Shown here: piece after piece, positions 16,990 to 27,700 of the stretch
Layout of the letters: the number at the start of each line of letters is the position of its first letter
Position numbering within the stretch: the stretch's first letter is position 1
NCBI GenBank assembly: GCA_900105225.1
Contig: LT629764.1
Coordinates: forward strand, 3,241,501 to 3,305,500
DNA: 64,000 bases
Origin: Paenibacillaceae bacterium GAS479
Lineage (GTDB): Bacteria > Bacillota > Bacilli > Paenibacillales > Paenibacillaceae
Direction: 5' to 3'
Notes under the pieces: generated by a model
Databases searched by the model: none
What the model saw: only the letters and a program-made list of their open reading frames with translations
What the model was told of the DNA's origin: nothing
Made by a program: the position numbers and the translations under genes

Positions 16990-18531
16990 GTGAACAAGCC
17001 TAATGAAATGATCGTTGTTCTTGATTTTGGAGGACAGTACAACCAGCTGATTGCTCGGCGCATCCGGGATCTCGGCGTCTACAGTGAGCTGCTGCCATAC
17101 AATACACCAGCATCCAAGCTGCGTGAGCTGGCGCCAAAGGGTATCGTGTTCTCAGGAGGACCAGCCAGCGTTTATGAAGAAAATTCCCCGATGGTGGACC
17201 CAGAGATTTTCGAGCTTGGGCTGCCAATTTTCGGCATTTGCTACGGCATGCAGCTGATGAGCCACCAGCTTAAAGGCAAAGTTCAGCGCGCCGGCAAGCG
17301 CGAATACGGCCGTGCAGACGTAACGTTCGTGGAAGGCGCTGATTTGGCGCTTGGCCTGCAAAATACCCAGACGGTATGGATGAGCCACACCGATCTCGTC
17401 GTTGAAATGCCGGAAGGCTTCCGCTTGGATGCGGGAACGGAACATGCGCCGATCGCGGCCATGAGCCATCCGGAGAAGAAGTTTTACGCAGTACAGTTCC
17501 ACCCGGAAGTTCGTCACTCCGTTTACGGCAATGACATGATCCGCAACTTCCTCTTCACGATCTGTGGATGTGAAGGCAACTGGAGCATGGAAACGTTCAT
17601 CGATGACGCGATTCGCGACATTCGTGAGCAAGTAGGCGAAACTGGCCGTGTGCTTTGCGCTCTGTCCGGCGGCGTGGATTCTTCCGTTGTTGCGATGCTG
17701 GTACACAAAGCGATCGGCGATCGTCTGACCTGTATGTTCATCGACCATGGCCTGCTTCGCAAAGGCGAGGCTGAAGGCGTAATGGAAACTTTTGTCGGTA
17801 AGTTCGGCATTGAAGTGATCAAGATCGATGCCAAAGAGCGCTTCATGAGCAAGCTGAGCGGTGTGAGCGATCCTGAGCAAAAGCGCAAAATTATCGGCAA
17901 CGAATTCGTCTACCTCTTCCAGGAGGAATCCGATAAACTTGCGAGCTACGAATTCCTTGCGCAGGGAACCCTGTACACGGACATCGTAGAGAGCGGTACG
18001 GCTACCGCGCAAACGATCAAGTCCCATCATAACGTTGGCGGCTTGCCGGAGGACATCAAGTTCAAGCTTGTTGAGCCGCTCAAAACGCTGTTCAAGGACG
18101 AAGTTCGCAAAGTCGGCTCCGAATGCGGCCTGCCGGATGCAATCGTGATGCGCCAGCCGTTCCCGGGACCGGGACTGGCCATCCGTGTACTTGGCGAAGT
18201 GACCGAAGAGAAGCTGGAAATCGTCCGTGAGTCCGACGCCATTTTGCGCGATGAAATCGCCAAAGCCGGTCTGGATCGCGAAATCTGGCAGTACTTCACG
18301 GCATTGCCGGGCATGCGCAGCGTAGGCGTTATGGGCGACGCCCGTACGTACTCCTACACGGTCGGCATCCGCGCCGTAACGTCCATCGACGGCATGACCG
18401 CCGACTGGGCGCGTATTCCTTGGGATGTGCTGGAGAAAATCAGCGTACGCATCGTTAATGAGGTCGACAACGTCAACCGCATTGTGTACGACATTACCTC
18501 CAAGCCGCCTGCCACGATCGAGTGGGAGTAG
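16990..18531 (+). CDS. guaA: GMP synthase (glutamine-hydrolysing)
   Basis: GuaA aminates XMP to GMP using glutamine and ATP. The N-terminal class I glutamine amidotransferase has the oxyanion block [11 protein letters not shown], the nucleophile C84 in GICYGMQ and the His/Glu of QFHPEV. The ATP pyrophosphatase domain follows with the PP-loop [10 protein letters not shown] near residue 232, then the dimerisation domain ending [15 protein letters not shown]. The open frame reaches a TTG at 16969, but the GTG at 16990 has GAGGGAGG 7 nt upstream and gives 513 residues, the family length. It has its own promoter and terminator, separate from the pur operon 14 kb downstream. Confidence 0.97.
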   Translation: MNKPNEMIVVLDFGGQYNQLIARRIRDLGVYSELLPYNTPASKLRELAPKGIVFSGGPASVYEENSPMVDPEIFELGLPIFGICYGMQLMSHQLKGKVQRAGKREYGRADVTFVEGADLALGLQNTQTVWMSHTDLVVEMPEGFRLDAGTEHAPIAAMSHPEKKFYAVQFHPEVRHSVYGNDMIRNFLFTICGCEGNWSMETFIDDAIRDIREQVGETGRVLCALSGGVDSSVVAMLVHKAIGDRLTCMFIDHGLLRKGEAEGVMETFVGKFGIEVIKIDAKERFMSKLSGVSDPEQKRKIIGNEFVYLFQEESDKLASYEFLAQGTLYTDIVESGTATAQTIKSHHNVGGLPEDIKFKLVEPLKTLFKDEVRKVGSECGLPDAIVMRQPFPGPGLAIRVLGEVTEEKLEIVRESDAILRDEIAKAGLDREIWQYFTALPGMRSVGVMGDARTYSYTVGIRAVTSIDGMTADWARIPWDVLEKISVRIVNEVDNVNRIVYDITSKPPATIEWE

Positions 18532-18584
18532 GCACTTAGAAGCTGTAAGCTCTGAGTTGTAGCAGCTTCATTCATGCAGCGTTT

Positions 18585-18626
18585 CACCGGAATCCTGGGC
18601 AGCCAGGGTTCCGGTGTTTGTTTTTT
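18585..18626 (+). terminator. Rho-independent terminator after guaA
   Basis: CACCGGAATCCTGG (18585-18598) pairs with CCAGGGTTCCGGTG (18603-18616) around a 4-nt loop, followed by TTTGTTTTTT. Confidence 0.92.
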
Positions 18627-18809
18627 CTGGGATGTTTTGTCTGGATGACGCTTTCCCGGGGTACAGCCTTTAAAGACACGGAGCTGAAATGCCCCTGAAT
18701 CGACCATCCCCGCAGAACCGCCTCGTCCCCCAACGAACTACCTGCGGAGCTAACCCGGCTCTGGACCGTCCATCCTCCCCAAATTAGTAAAGGAGCTTCT
18801 AAATCTCAA

Positions 18810-20027
18810 ATGAACTTAAATTCGACATGGCCAGCGCCGGAGCCGGAGGAGCGGATACTTAGCTATCGCTTGCTCGTACTGCTCGCGGTCGTCATTACGG
18901 CCGGAATCAGTCAAGGGCTGCTGCTTCCGTTGCTGGCAATTTTGCTGGAACGCTCGGGCGTGCCCGATGATGTGAACGGCATCAATTCTATGGCTTTATA
19001 TATCGGTACTTTTGCCACCATGTTTTTCATTGAGCGCCCCGTGCGCCGTTTCGGCTTCAAAGCCGTCATTATTACCGGAATTATTATGATAACCGCCGCT
19101 ACATTAATGTTTCCCTTAACATCCGGCTCGCTGGTTGCCTGGTTTGTACTGCGCATCATCATCGGTATCGGTGATAGTGGTCTGCATTTCGCGACCCAGC
19201 TTTGGATGGTTAGTCGTGCGCCGGCGAGGCAACGTGGGAAATTCATCTCTCTGTACGGCATGTCCTATGGTATTGGCTTCAGCATCGGGCCGCTCGGCAT
19301 CAATTTGCTGCATTTCGGCGAATCGGCTCCATTTTTAATAAGTGCAGCTTTTTATGCGACCGTACTGCTGTTTGCGCTGCGATTGCCGCTGGATCGGCCA
19401 GAGCCAGTTAATCGAGATCAAGAGGTGCGAGGGATGGCCCGGTTCAAAATGGTCTACCGAATCGCCTGGTTCGCGTTGCTCCCGGCAGCGCTTTACGGCA
19501 TTATGGAAGCTTCCATGAACAGCAGCTTCCCGCTTTACGGCTCCAAAATTGGTTTGGATCGTGAATCGATCAGTGCCTTGCTGCCTGCGCTCGGCATTGG
19601 CGGGCTGCTGCTGCAAATTCCGCTTGGCGCGCTTAGCGACCGGCTCGGACGGCTCCCGGTGCTGATCGGCAGCGGACTTGGCGGAGGGCTTTTGTTCGCT
19701 TTTATCCCGGCCGCTGGTCCCAATGTACTCGTTATCGCCATTCTGCTTGCTGTGGCAGGCGGCCTGGTTGGCTCCTTCTTCTCACTAGGGTTGGCTTATG
19801 CAGCCGACCTGCTGCCGCGCCATCTCCTTCCGGGAGCCAATGTGCTGGCGTCTATCCATTTCTCGCTCGGCAGCATTGCCGGCCCTGTCGTAGGAGGCTT
19901 CGGCCTGCGCTACGGCGTTACCGGCAGCTTGTTCTATTTACTCGGAGGAACCTTCTTGCTGTTCGCTCTAGTTGGACTGTTGCTTAGCCGAAGAAGCTCT
20001 ACTTCTGAACAAAATCCGGCTGATTAA
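18810..20027 (+). CDS. MFS transporter
   Basis: The 405-residue protein has about 12 hydrophobic segments in two halves and Major Facilitator loop motifs: RPVRRFGFKAVIITG after helix 2 and SDRLGRLPVLIG after helix 8 (the G-x-L-x-D-R-x-G-R type A motif). The central loop (PLDRPEPVNRDQEVRGMARFK) is short, as in drug/proton antiporters. Substrate is unknown. The ATG at 18810 follows AAAGGAG with a long 12-nt spacing. Position between guaA and pbuG invites a link to purines, but nothing in the protein supports that. Confidence 0.85.
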   Translation: MNLNSTWPAPEPEERILSYRLLVLLAVVITAGISQGLLLPLLAILLERSGVPDDVNGINSMALYIGTFATMFFIERPVRRFGFKAVIITGIIMITAATLMFPLTSGSLVAWFVLRIIIGIGDSGLHFATQLWMVSRAPARQRGKFISLYGMSYGIGFSIGPLGINLLHFGESAPFLISAAFYATVLLFALRLPLDRPEPVNRDQEVRGMARFKMVYRIAWFALLPAALYGIMEASMNSSFPLYGSKIGLDRESISALLPALGIGGLLLQIPLGALSDRLGRLPVLIGSGLGGGLLFAFIPAAGPNVLVIAILLAVAGGLVGSFFSLGLAYAADLLPRHLLPGANVLASIHFSLGSIAGPVVGGFGLRYGVTGSLFYLLGGTFLLFALVGLLLSRRSSTSEQNPAD

Positions 20028-20068
20028 AGGTAATGTTCGGAAAAATGGTCGAATTTCCGAGAATCGAG

Positions 20069-20096
20069 TTGACTTTTGTCGGAAAAGATTTAAAAT
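20069..20096 (+). promoter_or_regulatory. Sigma-A type promoter of the pbuG riboswitch leader
   Basis: TTGACT (20069-20074) and TAAAAT (20091-20096) are separated by 16 bp. The start would be near 20103, about 25 nt before the riboswitch aptamer. Confidence 0.65.
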
Positions 20097-20127
20097 AAGT
20101 TACATTCTCATTAAAAATTTAATTAAC

Positions 20128-20194
20128 TTTCGTATAATTCCGGGAATTGGCCCGGAAGTCTCTACTCGGTCACCGTAATGACCAGGCTACGAAA
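20128..20194 (+). ncRNA. Purine riboswitch aptamer, guanine class, upstream of pbuG
   Basis: Stem P1 is TTTCGTA (20128-20134) with TACGAAA (20188-20194). The P2 arms CCGGG and CCCGG surround AATTGG, the J2/3 core AGTCTCTAC is present, and P3 is GGTCA with TGACC. The specificity base just before the 3' P1 strand (20187) is C, which predicts guanine/hypoxanthine rather than adenine binding. A terminator follows at 20322, so ligand should switch pbuG off. Confidence 0.93.
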
Positions 20195-20321
20195 TTTCAG
20201 GGTGCGAGCTGTCTTCTAACAGCCGTCGCGCGGCTTTTATGTCTTTCGTTCCGGTTTGCAGCCGGATTCAAAGTTCATAGAGTCCGGCGCGACGCGGACG
20301 AGCTAACCGCCCTGAAAGCCC

Positions 20322-20388
20322 AAGAGAGAGACGTTTTTGGCAGGCTGAACGACAGCCGCTGAAGAACGGTTCTCTCTTTTTGTTTTTT
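20322..20388 (+). terminator. Riboswitch-controlled terminator before pbuG
   Basis: AAGAGAGA (20322-20329) pairs with TCTCTCTT (20371-20378). A run TTTTTGTTTTTT follows. Just after the aptamer, TTTCAGGG (20195-20202) can pair with CCCTGAAA (20310-20317), a possible alternative stem next to the terminator. The exact antiterminator is less clear than in the pur leader. Confidence 0.75.
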
Positions 20389-20434
20389 GCCAGAACGATT
20401 CCAGCATTTAAATTTTCAGGGGGTACAGACAAGC

Positions 20435-21793
20435 ATGGATCGCTTCTTCAAGCTCAAGGAAAATGGCACGAACGTTCGTACAGAAATTATGGCGGGCATT
20501 ACGACATTTATGACGATGGCTTACATTTTGGCCGTCAATCCCAGCATTTTGTCGGCATCTGGTCTCAGCTGGACTGCAGTGTTTCTCGCAACCGCGCTTG
20601 CCGCAGGCATTTTTACGATTGTGATGGGATTGTTCGTCAATTTCCCTGTTGCACTTGCGCCGGGTATGGGGCTTAACGCTTACTTCGCTGCAACGATAAT
20701 CGCCTCGCAGAGCACGGATTCGCCGATTTCACCAGCAATGGGATTAACGGCAGTATTTATTTCCGGCATCATTTTCCTCATTCTTACGATTACTCAAGTA
20801 CGCCAAATGCTGATTATCGCCGTTCCCGATAGTCTCAAGCACGCCATCACGGTTGGTATCGGCCTGTTCATCGCGGCGCTAGGCTTGAAAAACAGCGGCG
20901 TAATGACCATTTCGCCGGAGACGATGGTTGTCCATATGGGTGATTTGCACACTCCGTCCGTTTATCTGACTGTCATTGGCATGCTGCTTATTGCCGTGTT
21001 AATGGTACTGCGCGTTCCTGCCGCATTTCTGTGGGGTATCCTCGGTACAACGCTGATCGCTTGGCTCACGGGCAACCTTGACGTCAAAGCGGCGATGACC
21101 GGTCAAGACTGGGTTCCTAACTTTGGCGAGCTGAACTTCTGGCATTTTGATTTTGCTGGCATTATGAATGTGGGCATCGTCACTGTTGTGCTGACATTTA
21201 CGTTTGTGGAGTTATTCGACACTTTCGGCACGCTGGTCGGTACGGCTAATCGCGCTGGATTCATGAAAAATCCCGAAGAAGGCAAAAAACGCGTCGGCAA
21301 AGCGATGTTCGTGGACGCGGTCGGCGTCAGCGGCGGAGCTATTCTCGGAACGAGCACGGTGACGGCGTTTGTAGAAAGCTCGTCCGGCATCGCGCAGGGC
21401 GGCCGCACCGGGCTTACGGCTATTACGACTGGTGTCTGCTTCCTGTTGTCGCTTTTCCTCGCTCCGCTCGTCGCACTCATTCCAGGCTCGGCCACGGCAG
21501 CCGCACTTATTCTGGTTGGCCTGCTCATGATGCAGTCGGTAAAGGATATTGATTTTAAAGATATGGTGTATGCCGTTCCTTCCTTCTTCATCATCGTGTT
21601 AATGCCGTTTACGTTCAACATCGCTAATGGCATCTCGTTCGGCGTTGTATCGTATGTCGTGCTGGCACTGATCGCCAATGTGGCGGGCAAAAGCGGCACC
21701 GGCACCGGCAAGGGCAAATATGCCATTCACCCGCTCATGTGGATTCTTGCGGTGCTGATCGTACTGCGTTATCTCATGCTGGGCGCAGGATAA
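20435..21793 (+). CDS. pbuG: NCS2-family hypoxanthine/guanine permease (AzgA/PbuG type)
   Basis: The 452-residue membrane protein has about 12-13 hydrophobic segments and AzgA-subfamily blocks: EIMAGITTFMTMAYILAVNP near the N-terminus, APGMGLNAYFA, and VELFDTFGTLVGTANRAG in the substrate region, followed by GTSTVTAFVESSSGIAQGGRTGLTA. These proteins import hypoxanthine and guanine with protons. The frame is open to 20387, but the ATG at 20435 follows CAGGGGG with 11-nt spacing and matches the family start (MDRFFKLKENGT). A guanine-class riboswitch in the leader supports a purine-base substrate. Confidence 0.95.
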   Translation: MDRFFKLKENGTNVRTEIMAGITTFMTMAYILAVNPSILSASGLSWTAVFLATALAAGIFTIVMGLFVNFPVALAPGMGLNAYFAATIIASQSTDSPISPAMGLTAVFISGIIFLILTITQVRQMLIIAVPDSLKHAITVGIGLFIAALGLKNSGVMTISPETMVVHMGDLHTPSVYLTVIGMLLIAVLMVLRVPAAFLWGILGTTLIAWLTGNLDVKAAMTGQDWVPNFGELNFWHFDFAGIMNVGIVTVVLTFTFVELFDTFGTLVGTANRAGFMKNPEEGKKRVGKAMFVDAVGVSGGAILGTSTVTAFVESSSGIAQGGRTGLTAITTGVCFLLSLFLAPLVALIPGSATAAALILVGLLMMQSVKDIDFKDMVYAVPSFFIIVLMPFTFNIANGISFGVVSYVVLALIANVAGKSGTGTGKGKYAIHPLMWILAVLIVLRYLMLGAG

Positions 21794-21841
21794 GCGGGAT
21801 ACAGTTAGGTTTTAGCGAGCTTTGCCTCAACATTAATAATT

Positions 21842-21890
21842 AAGGCCGTTTCTCATCAAGCTTCTGTGCTTGAAGGGAAACGGTCTTTTT
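21842..21890 (+). terminator. Rho-independent terminator after pbuG
   Basis: AAGGCCGTTTCTC with CAAGC pairs with GCTTG and GGGAAACGGTCTT across a short loop; five T follow. Confidence 0.85.
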
Positions 21891-22032
21891 GTGTTTAAAC
21901 GAGGCCGTCTCATCGCTAACTGGAAGCATAAGGAAGTAAACGGGGATTTGTTAATATCAAGAAGAATTAACTGCTATGTGTCGAATGTATGTAAATTGAA
22001 GGACAAAACTGCGTATGACTTGGAGGTTTGAA

Positions 22033-22386
22033 ATGAAGGTCAAACGAATCGTCGCCAATATAAATACGAAGGATATCACGGCAGCTAAAAGCTTCTACCA
22101 GGATGTGCTTGGCCTTGATCTAATGATGGATCTTGGTTGGATTAGTACTTATGGTTTAAACGAAGTGATGAGCATTCAAATTAGTTTCGCCTCACAGGGT
22201 GGTTCAGAAACGCCTACGCCTGATCTATCGATTGAAGTCGATGATGTCGACGCTACATTAGAAGGCATGAAGAGAGCTGGTTTTCCGATTGAATATGGGC
22301 CTGTTGACGAGCCTTGGGGCGTTCGACGATTCTATGTACGCGATCCGTTTGGTAAGCTTATCAACATTCTTGCTCATGAACATTGA
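22033..22386 (+). CDS. VOC-family (glyoxalase/bleomycin-resistance fold) protein
   Basis: The 117-residue protein is a single vicinal-oxygen-chelate unit: an N-terminal beta-alpha-beta with AAKSFYQDVLGLDLMMDLGW, then a second half with LSIEVDDVDATLEGMKRAG and a C-terminal VRRFYVRDPFGKLINILAHEH that includes the usual D-P-x-G-x-x-x-x-x turn. Members include glyoxalases, resistance proteins and many of unknown role; the substrate cannot be assigned. The frame opens at 22015, but the ATG at 22033 has GGAGG 7 nt upstream. Confidence 0.85.
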   Translation: MKVKRIVANINTKDITAAKSFYQDVLGLDLMMDLGWISTYGLNEVMSIQISFASQGGSETPTPDLSIEVDDVDATLEGMKRAGFPIEYGPVDEPWGVRRFYVRDPFGKLINILAHEH

Positions 22387-22486
22387 TACACCAATTGTAA
22401 AGGAACGCTGGTTTGTTCAACTAACGTGAATGACATACCAGGCTCCGGCTCCGTCTATACACAAAAAAGACGTGAAAGGAGAATGA

Positions 22487-22696
22487 ATGGGAATGGATCT
22501 ATTGAAGCTGCTGCCCGCGTTGCTTATGGCGGTTATTGCTTTGGTTCTATTTTTCTTCTTGATGTGGAGGTTAGGCGGCCTAATTTTTCGGAGAAGCAAG
22601 GCGGCGCAAGGAGTTGTGGCTACCTTGCTTACCATCTGGTTCATCTACGAATGGAACAGCCAATTTTGGCAGTCGCTGCTTGGCAGTATGCCATAG
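22487..22696 (+). CDS. Small membrane protein, function unknown
   Basis: This 69-residue protein has a long hydrophobic segment (LLPALLMAVIALVLFFFLMW), a basic turn (GGLIFRRSKAAQG), and a second amphipathic segment (VVATLLTIWFIYEW). The start ATG at 22487 has AAAGGAG about 6 nt upstream; an ATG at 22493 is also possible. The gene is followed 32 nt later by a strong terminator, which supports a real transcription unit. I do not recognise a family. Confidence 0.65.
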   Translation: MGMDLLKLLPALLMAVIALVLFFFLMWRLGGLIFRRSKAAQGVVATLLTIWFIYEWNSQFWQSLLGSMP

Positions 22697-22727
22697 GAAG
22701 AGCACATCATTAAACCCCTATAAAAGA

Positions 22728-22771
22728 AAAGAGTGTCGTTAAAGTCAATTATGACCTTCGCGACACTCTTT
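22728..22771. terminator. Bidirectional terminator between convergent genes
   Basis: AAAGAGTGTCG (22728-22738) pairs with CGACACTCTTT (22761-22771), with A-runs before and T-runs after. It serves the small membrane protein on the plus strand and the DUF11 locus on the minus strand, which ends at 22782. Confidence 0.88.
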
Positions 22772-22781
22772 TTACTGTTAT

Positions 22782-23057
22782 TTATGACTCCGCGTTTAAC
22801 GCTTCATTGCCGAGAGCACCCTCTGGGGGGATGCCGGGAACGACAGCTTGAAAAGAAACCGCAACCGTTTCTCCCGCCTGGATAGAAGAAATCTCGATTC
22901 CAGAATCCGGCCGCGATAATCCCTCATCCGTTAAAATAACGTTCTCAACGAGTGAGGCTCCAACATTAACCATTTCAAAGCTGAAGGTCACGAACTTACC
23001 GGGTACAGCAGTAGTTGGCGATATGCTCTGGACGACGTTCAAATGCTGTGCAGACAT
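22782..23057 (-). CDS. Single-module DUF11-like protein
   Basis: A 91-residue protein made of one DUF11-like beta-sandwich module (VVQSISPTTAVPGKFVTFSFEMVNVG, then VENVILTDEG and GETVAVSFQAVVPG). It is the last gene of the DUF11 locus, with its start 23 nt after the stop of the preceding gene. The frame is open to a GTG at 23069; the ATG at 23057 has AGAGGGG 11 nt upstream and is preferred. It has no signal peptide. It could be a separate small subunit or the detached final module of the giant protein encoded upstream. Confidence 0.65.
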   Translation of the reverse strand: MSAQHLNVVQSISPTTAVPGKFVTFSFEMVNVGASLVENVILTDEGLSRPDSGIEISSIQAGETVAVSFQAVVPGIPPEGALGNEALNAES

Positions 23058-23080
23058 AACAATCACCACCCCTCTAAGTT

Positions 23081-24739
23081 TTATTCCACATGCCCTTCTA
23101 CTGCGATTGTATATCTAGCTGCAAAAGACAATCCTCGATAAGTTCTGCCTTCAAGTGTATAGCGCCAGCTTAAGGCGGCCGTGCCGCTCAGTTCGTTCCC
23201 GGCATAATTCGGAGCAATTTGTCCGGCAAAGCGGATGCGCACGACAGAACCAGGAGCCAGCAGCCCGAGCGGCAGCAATCCGTCCTGGATCATTACTTGC
23301 ACGCCGTCGACGGTTAATGTGTCAGTCAGCAGCAGCATTCCTTCAGGAACGAAGCCGGAGAGGAAACCCTCTGCGGGCTGGCTGCCAACGGCCGATACCG
23401 TAATCGTAATCCATACCGTCTCACCCGGTTCGCTGACGTAGACATCCGGCGCCGCCGTAACCCGAAACGCCGCGTTAGTTACGACCGTAAGCACGGGAGC
23501 AGACTTTACGGTGACGATGACGCCTTCTTGTCCGATGAAACGAACAGCGGCGCTATTCTGAACATCGAGCAGTTGTGAAGGCGGCTGTCCCTGAGTGGGC
23601 AAAACCTCGGCCCGAAAGAAGACAGTTGCCGGGGAGTCGCCGGAGATGGAACCAAGTGGTACTCCTTCCGCCAGATTTTGAGAGAGGGAGGGCAGACCGT
23701 TAATGAGCAGGCTGTTCGGGATATAACGAAGCCCTGCTGGAAGCGAATCCACTAGGACGGCGTCTTGCGGTGGCCCCGACAGAACGCTTGCGGTAACGAC
23801 ATAGGAGAGAATATCGCCGGGAGACGCTTCCCGGGTGTCAACCGACTTGGTAACGATGGGCGGGTCTGACGTGACTTGCAGCTCCACCGCATTGGAAGAT
23901 GTTGTTTCTTCTTGCGAGCCGACGAAATAACGGACAAGAGCGATGACAGGCAGCCCCGAAGCGGCTGAGCTGATCACGCGAACCGCGAAAGATACTCCGA
24001 TTTCGGCTCCAGCTCCCAGCAGTCCCACGGGAATTCCGATTAAGGGATTGGCATCCGGCAAAAAAGAACCATTCACATTAACGCTCCCTGCAATAAACTC
24101 CAATCCAGGCGGCAAGATGAAGCTGGCGGTCATGCCGCTCAACGCTGCAGCGCCGTCGTTACTGATTAGAAGCACATATTCGGCGATGTCTCCAGGAGCC
24201 GCAACGGACTCGCTGGCTGATAACCGCGCAGAGGCTGAAGCTGTTCGCACCGGGATGCGCAGTGAAGCAGGCTCTGCATCAACGGTTAAGACGCTGCCGC
24301 TGGGAGTGCGGAATAAGGCGGAGCCATACGCTTCATTGACTAGCTCACCGCTTGGAACCGAGGCGCCGACCAGGACCTGATAGGAAAAAGAGGCACTCTT
24401 CCCCGGCTCAAGTAAGCCGAGGTATATGCCTTGACTCGGGTTGGCGCCGGGCAGCGGCACGCCGCCGATTGTAACGCTGCCGGGCACGAACGCCGAACCC
24501 GGCGGGATACTGCTGCCCGCCGTCAGCTCGCCGGCTAAATTGCCATCATTGAAGGCGGTCACGGTATAAACGACGACCGAGCCAGCTGTCGTTTCGGTCA
24601 TCGAAGCGGTCAGCGCCAAGCGGATCCGCGGCCCGGCGACAAATGTAGTCACGACATTGGAAGCGGCCGTAGCGCTGCCGGTTCCAATGTCGTACTGCAC
24701 GACGGATTGATTTTGCACATTGTCATAGGGTGGAGCCAT
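23081..24739 (-). CDS. DUF11-repeat protein, probable C-terminal part of the giant protein
   Basis: The 552-residue frame holds four DUF11 modules plus a partial one at its very start. The first 40 residues (beginning APPYDNVQNQS) align with the second half of an A-type module of the neighbouring gene (pattern PTPPTLTNTATAAF...SN/ST...P), and not with a normal protein N-terminus. Its ATG overlaps the stop of the upstream frame by one base (TGATG), in the -1 frame. The simplest reading is one long gene split by a frameshift; coupled re-initiation is the alternative. The modules here are more diverged than the 15 upstream. No signal peptide is present. Confidence 0.7.
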   Translation of the reverse strand: MAPPYDNVQNQSVVQYDIGTGSATAASNVVTTFVAGPRIRLALTASMTETTAGSVVVYTVTAFNDGNLAGELTAGSSIPPGSAFVPGSVTIGGVPLPGANPSQGIYLGLLEPGKSASFSYQVLVGASVPSGELVNEAYGSALFRTPSGSVLTVDAEPASLRIPVRTASASARLSASESVAAPGDIAEYVLLISNDGAAALSGMTASFILPPGLEFIAGSVNVNGSFLPDANPLIGIPVGLLGAGAEIGVSFAVRVISSAASGLPVIALVRYFVGSQEETTSSNAVELQVTSDPPIVTKSVDTREASPGDILSYVVTASVLSGPPQDAVLVDSLPAGLRYIPNSLLINGLPSLSQNLAEGVPLGSISGDSPATVFFRAEVLPTQGQPPSQLLDVQNSAAVRFIGQEGVIVTVKSAPVLTVVTNAAFRVTAAPDVYVSEPGETVWITITVSAVGSQPAEGFLSGFVPEGMLLLTDTLTVDGVQVMIQDGLLPLGLLAPGSVVRIRFAGQIAPNYAGNELSGTAALSWRYTLEGRTYRGLSFAARYTIAVEGHVE

Positions 24740-27700
24740 CAGGGACCTACCGCTGTGATTGTCACCTGGAACGTTACCGTAACGGAATCTCCAGCCGCGA
24801 TCGTCCCGATCGGAATGCCCGATGAAGGGCTTGCGACAGGCAATGGAATGCCGTCCAGCGTAACGCTGCCCGGCACGAAAGCTGCTCCTGTCGGCACGGG
24901 GTCGACAAGGACAACATTGCTGACCGCTGAGATGCCGCTGTTCGACACCACGATGGTATACGTCAGCGTATCTCCGACAACCGCATCGATGGATGAGGCG
25001 CTTTTGACTACAGTCACATCCGGTGAGGACACGGGGATAACAAGTGTGTTGGACAGCGCACTGCCTGTGATCGTTCTGCCGTCGGGCGGGATGAACGTAA
25101 ATGTGGCCGAAGCCTGATTGCTGAGCGACTGCGATGGCGGCAGTGAGCTTATATTCACCTGGAGAGAAATGACGATGTTCACGCTTGCTCCCGGCGCCAG
25201 CACTCCGGCAGGAATACCGGCCTGCGGATTGATTCCTGGTTGCGGAATGCCATTGATCTGCACGCTGTTAGCAACAAATACCGCTCCTGCTGGAATGGTG
25301 TCTGTCACAGTCAGGGTAGCTGGATAGTTCCCGGTATTGGTAGCGGTTAAGAAATACGTAATTGTATCCCCGACAGTTGCCTGCGTCCGGTCCGCCGACT
25401 TGACGAGTGTGATGATCGGCTGATACACCGGTGTAATGACGGGAGTCGATATGGAGGTGCCGGCGAGGACGCCGGAGGTGAACGCTGCGGTAGCCGTATT
25501 AGTCAATGTCGGCGGCGTTGGCAGTGCAGTCACGAGGACGCTGAACGTTATATTGACGTTGCTTCCTGGAGAGATGCTGCCGACCGTGATGCCTGTGGTT
25601 GGATTCGCCCCGGGTTGCGAAACTCCGCCAACCGTAACGGAGCCGGCGACAAAAGCAGCTCCTGACGGAATCGTGTCCGACACGATTGTATTGTTAACCG
25701 TTTCAATGCCGCTGTTTGCCACATTAATCGTGTAGACAAGCGTGTCACCGACAACCGCATCCGTCGCGTTTACGCTTTTAGCTACTTGCACATTTGGCGA
25801 CGAGACGGGGAAGGAAAGCACATTGCTGGGCACGGATCCGCTCAGCGTTCGGCCATCCGGGAGGGTATAAACGAAGGCGACTGTCGCCCCATTGGACAGC
25901 TGCTGTCCGACCGGCAGTGAAGTGATGACGACGGAGAACATAACGCTGACTGGAGTGCCATCCACTGAGCCTGCCGGAATGCCTATAGCTGGATCTCCTC
26001 CGGGAACAGGTGCACCTCCGACGATGACGCTGTTGGGAACCAAGCTTGTGCCGACCGGAATGAGATCGAATACGGTGGCCGTAGCCGGGTAGTTTCCAGT
26101 GTTGGTCAACGTGATCGTATACACAACCGTGTCTCCGACCGTAGCGCTTGAGGTGCTAGCCGTTTTGACTGCGGCCAAGATCGGTTGATAAATAGGTGTG
26201 ACGACCGTGTTGGAGAAAGCCGCTCCTGTGAAGGTTCCGCTCGTAAAGCTGGCCGATGCCGTGTTGGATACTTGAGGTGGACTCGGCAGCGAGGTGACCT
26301 GAAGTGAAAAAGTAACAGTGGCTGAAGCGCCCGAAGCAAGCCCGGTGACAGGAGCTCCGGCAGCTGGATTAGCGCCCGGAATGATAACGCCGTCCACGGC
26401 ATAACTGCCCGGTACGAACACCGTTCCTGGGGGCAGCGGATCGGTCAGGATGATGCTGGTCAAGGCCGCTAAGCTATTGTTAGTCAGCACGACCGTATAC
26501 GGGATAATGTCACCGACGGAAGCTGCCGTCAGCCCAGCGGCGATAGTCAGCGACAGATTCGGTGCTGATACCGGAACCACCAGCAGATTGGAGGAGGCGC
26601 TGCCGGTCAATGTGCTGCCGCTTGGCAATGTGAAGCTGAACGCTACGCTCGCCTGGTTGGTAATGACCTGAGGCGTAGGCAGTGACGTAATGTTCAGTGA
26701 AAAGGATACGGAGACCGTCGCACCTGCAGCGACGACGCCGATGGGAATTCCAGCTGACGGATCTGCTCCCGGCTGCGGTACGCCGCCGACGATAACGCTG
26801 TTCGGCACTAAAACAGTACCGGTAGGGATTAGATCGGTTACCGTTGCGGTAGCCCCGTAATTACCGGTGTTCGTCACCGCCACTGTGTAGCTGATCGTAT
26901 CACCTAGCGTAGCGCTTGCGGTGCTAGCCGTTTTGACTGCGGCCAAGCTTGGCTGGTAGATCGGAGTCGTGATCAGCCCGGACTGGACGGTAGCGGAAAG
27001 TATGCCGGAGGTGAAGCTGACGATCGCCTGATTGCCAACAAAGCCGCCCGTCGGCACGCTAGTCACCGTCACGCTAAACGCCACTGTAGCACCAGCTCCC
27101 GGCGCAAGAGTACCCAGTTGAATGCCGGCGGAAGGCACCGTTGCGACAGGCACGCCGTTCACCGTTGTGCTCCCGGCGACAAGCGCCGTCCCTGCGGGAA
27201 GTGCATCGGTCAGCACAACGTTGTTGATGGGATCGAGGTCCCCGTTGAACACAGCGATGCTATAGCTGATCGTATTGCCGACTGCAGCGTCGAGCTGAGG
27301 AGTCGTTTTCACCACGGTGACATTTGGAGGCGAGACCGCGACGCTGACCGAATTGGACAAGGCGGAGCCGCTCAGCGTCCTGCCGTCAGGCGGCGTGAAG
27401 GTATACGTAGCAGATGCCTGGTTAACAAATACTTGCGGACTTGGCAGTGTATCAGCGATTAGGGAAAAAGTTACGGTTGTGTTCGCGCCTGGCAGCACAT
27501 TACCAAGGTTGATGCCTGTTGTCAGATCGGCCCCTGGCAACGGAACTCCGTTTGCCGACACACTGTTTGGCACGAAGGACATGCCTACTGGAATCGTATC
27601 GAACAGCGTGACATTGCCTTGCAGGTTGCCGCTGTTTGCCACGACTATCGTATAGGATACCGTTTCTCCGAGTGTAACGGCGGTACGGCTGGCAGCCTTG

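Noticed and set aside
20387-20434. Upstream start for pbuG
   Set aside because: It would begin inside the riboswitch terminator region; ATG 20435 has the ribosome binding site and matches the family N-terminus.
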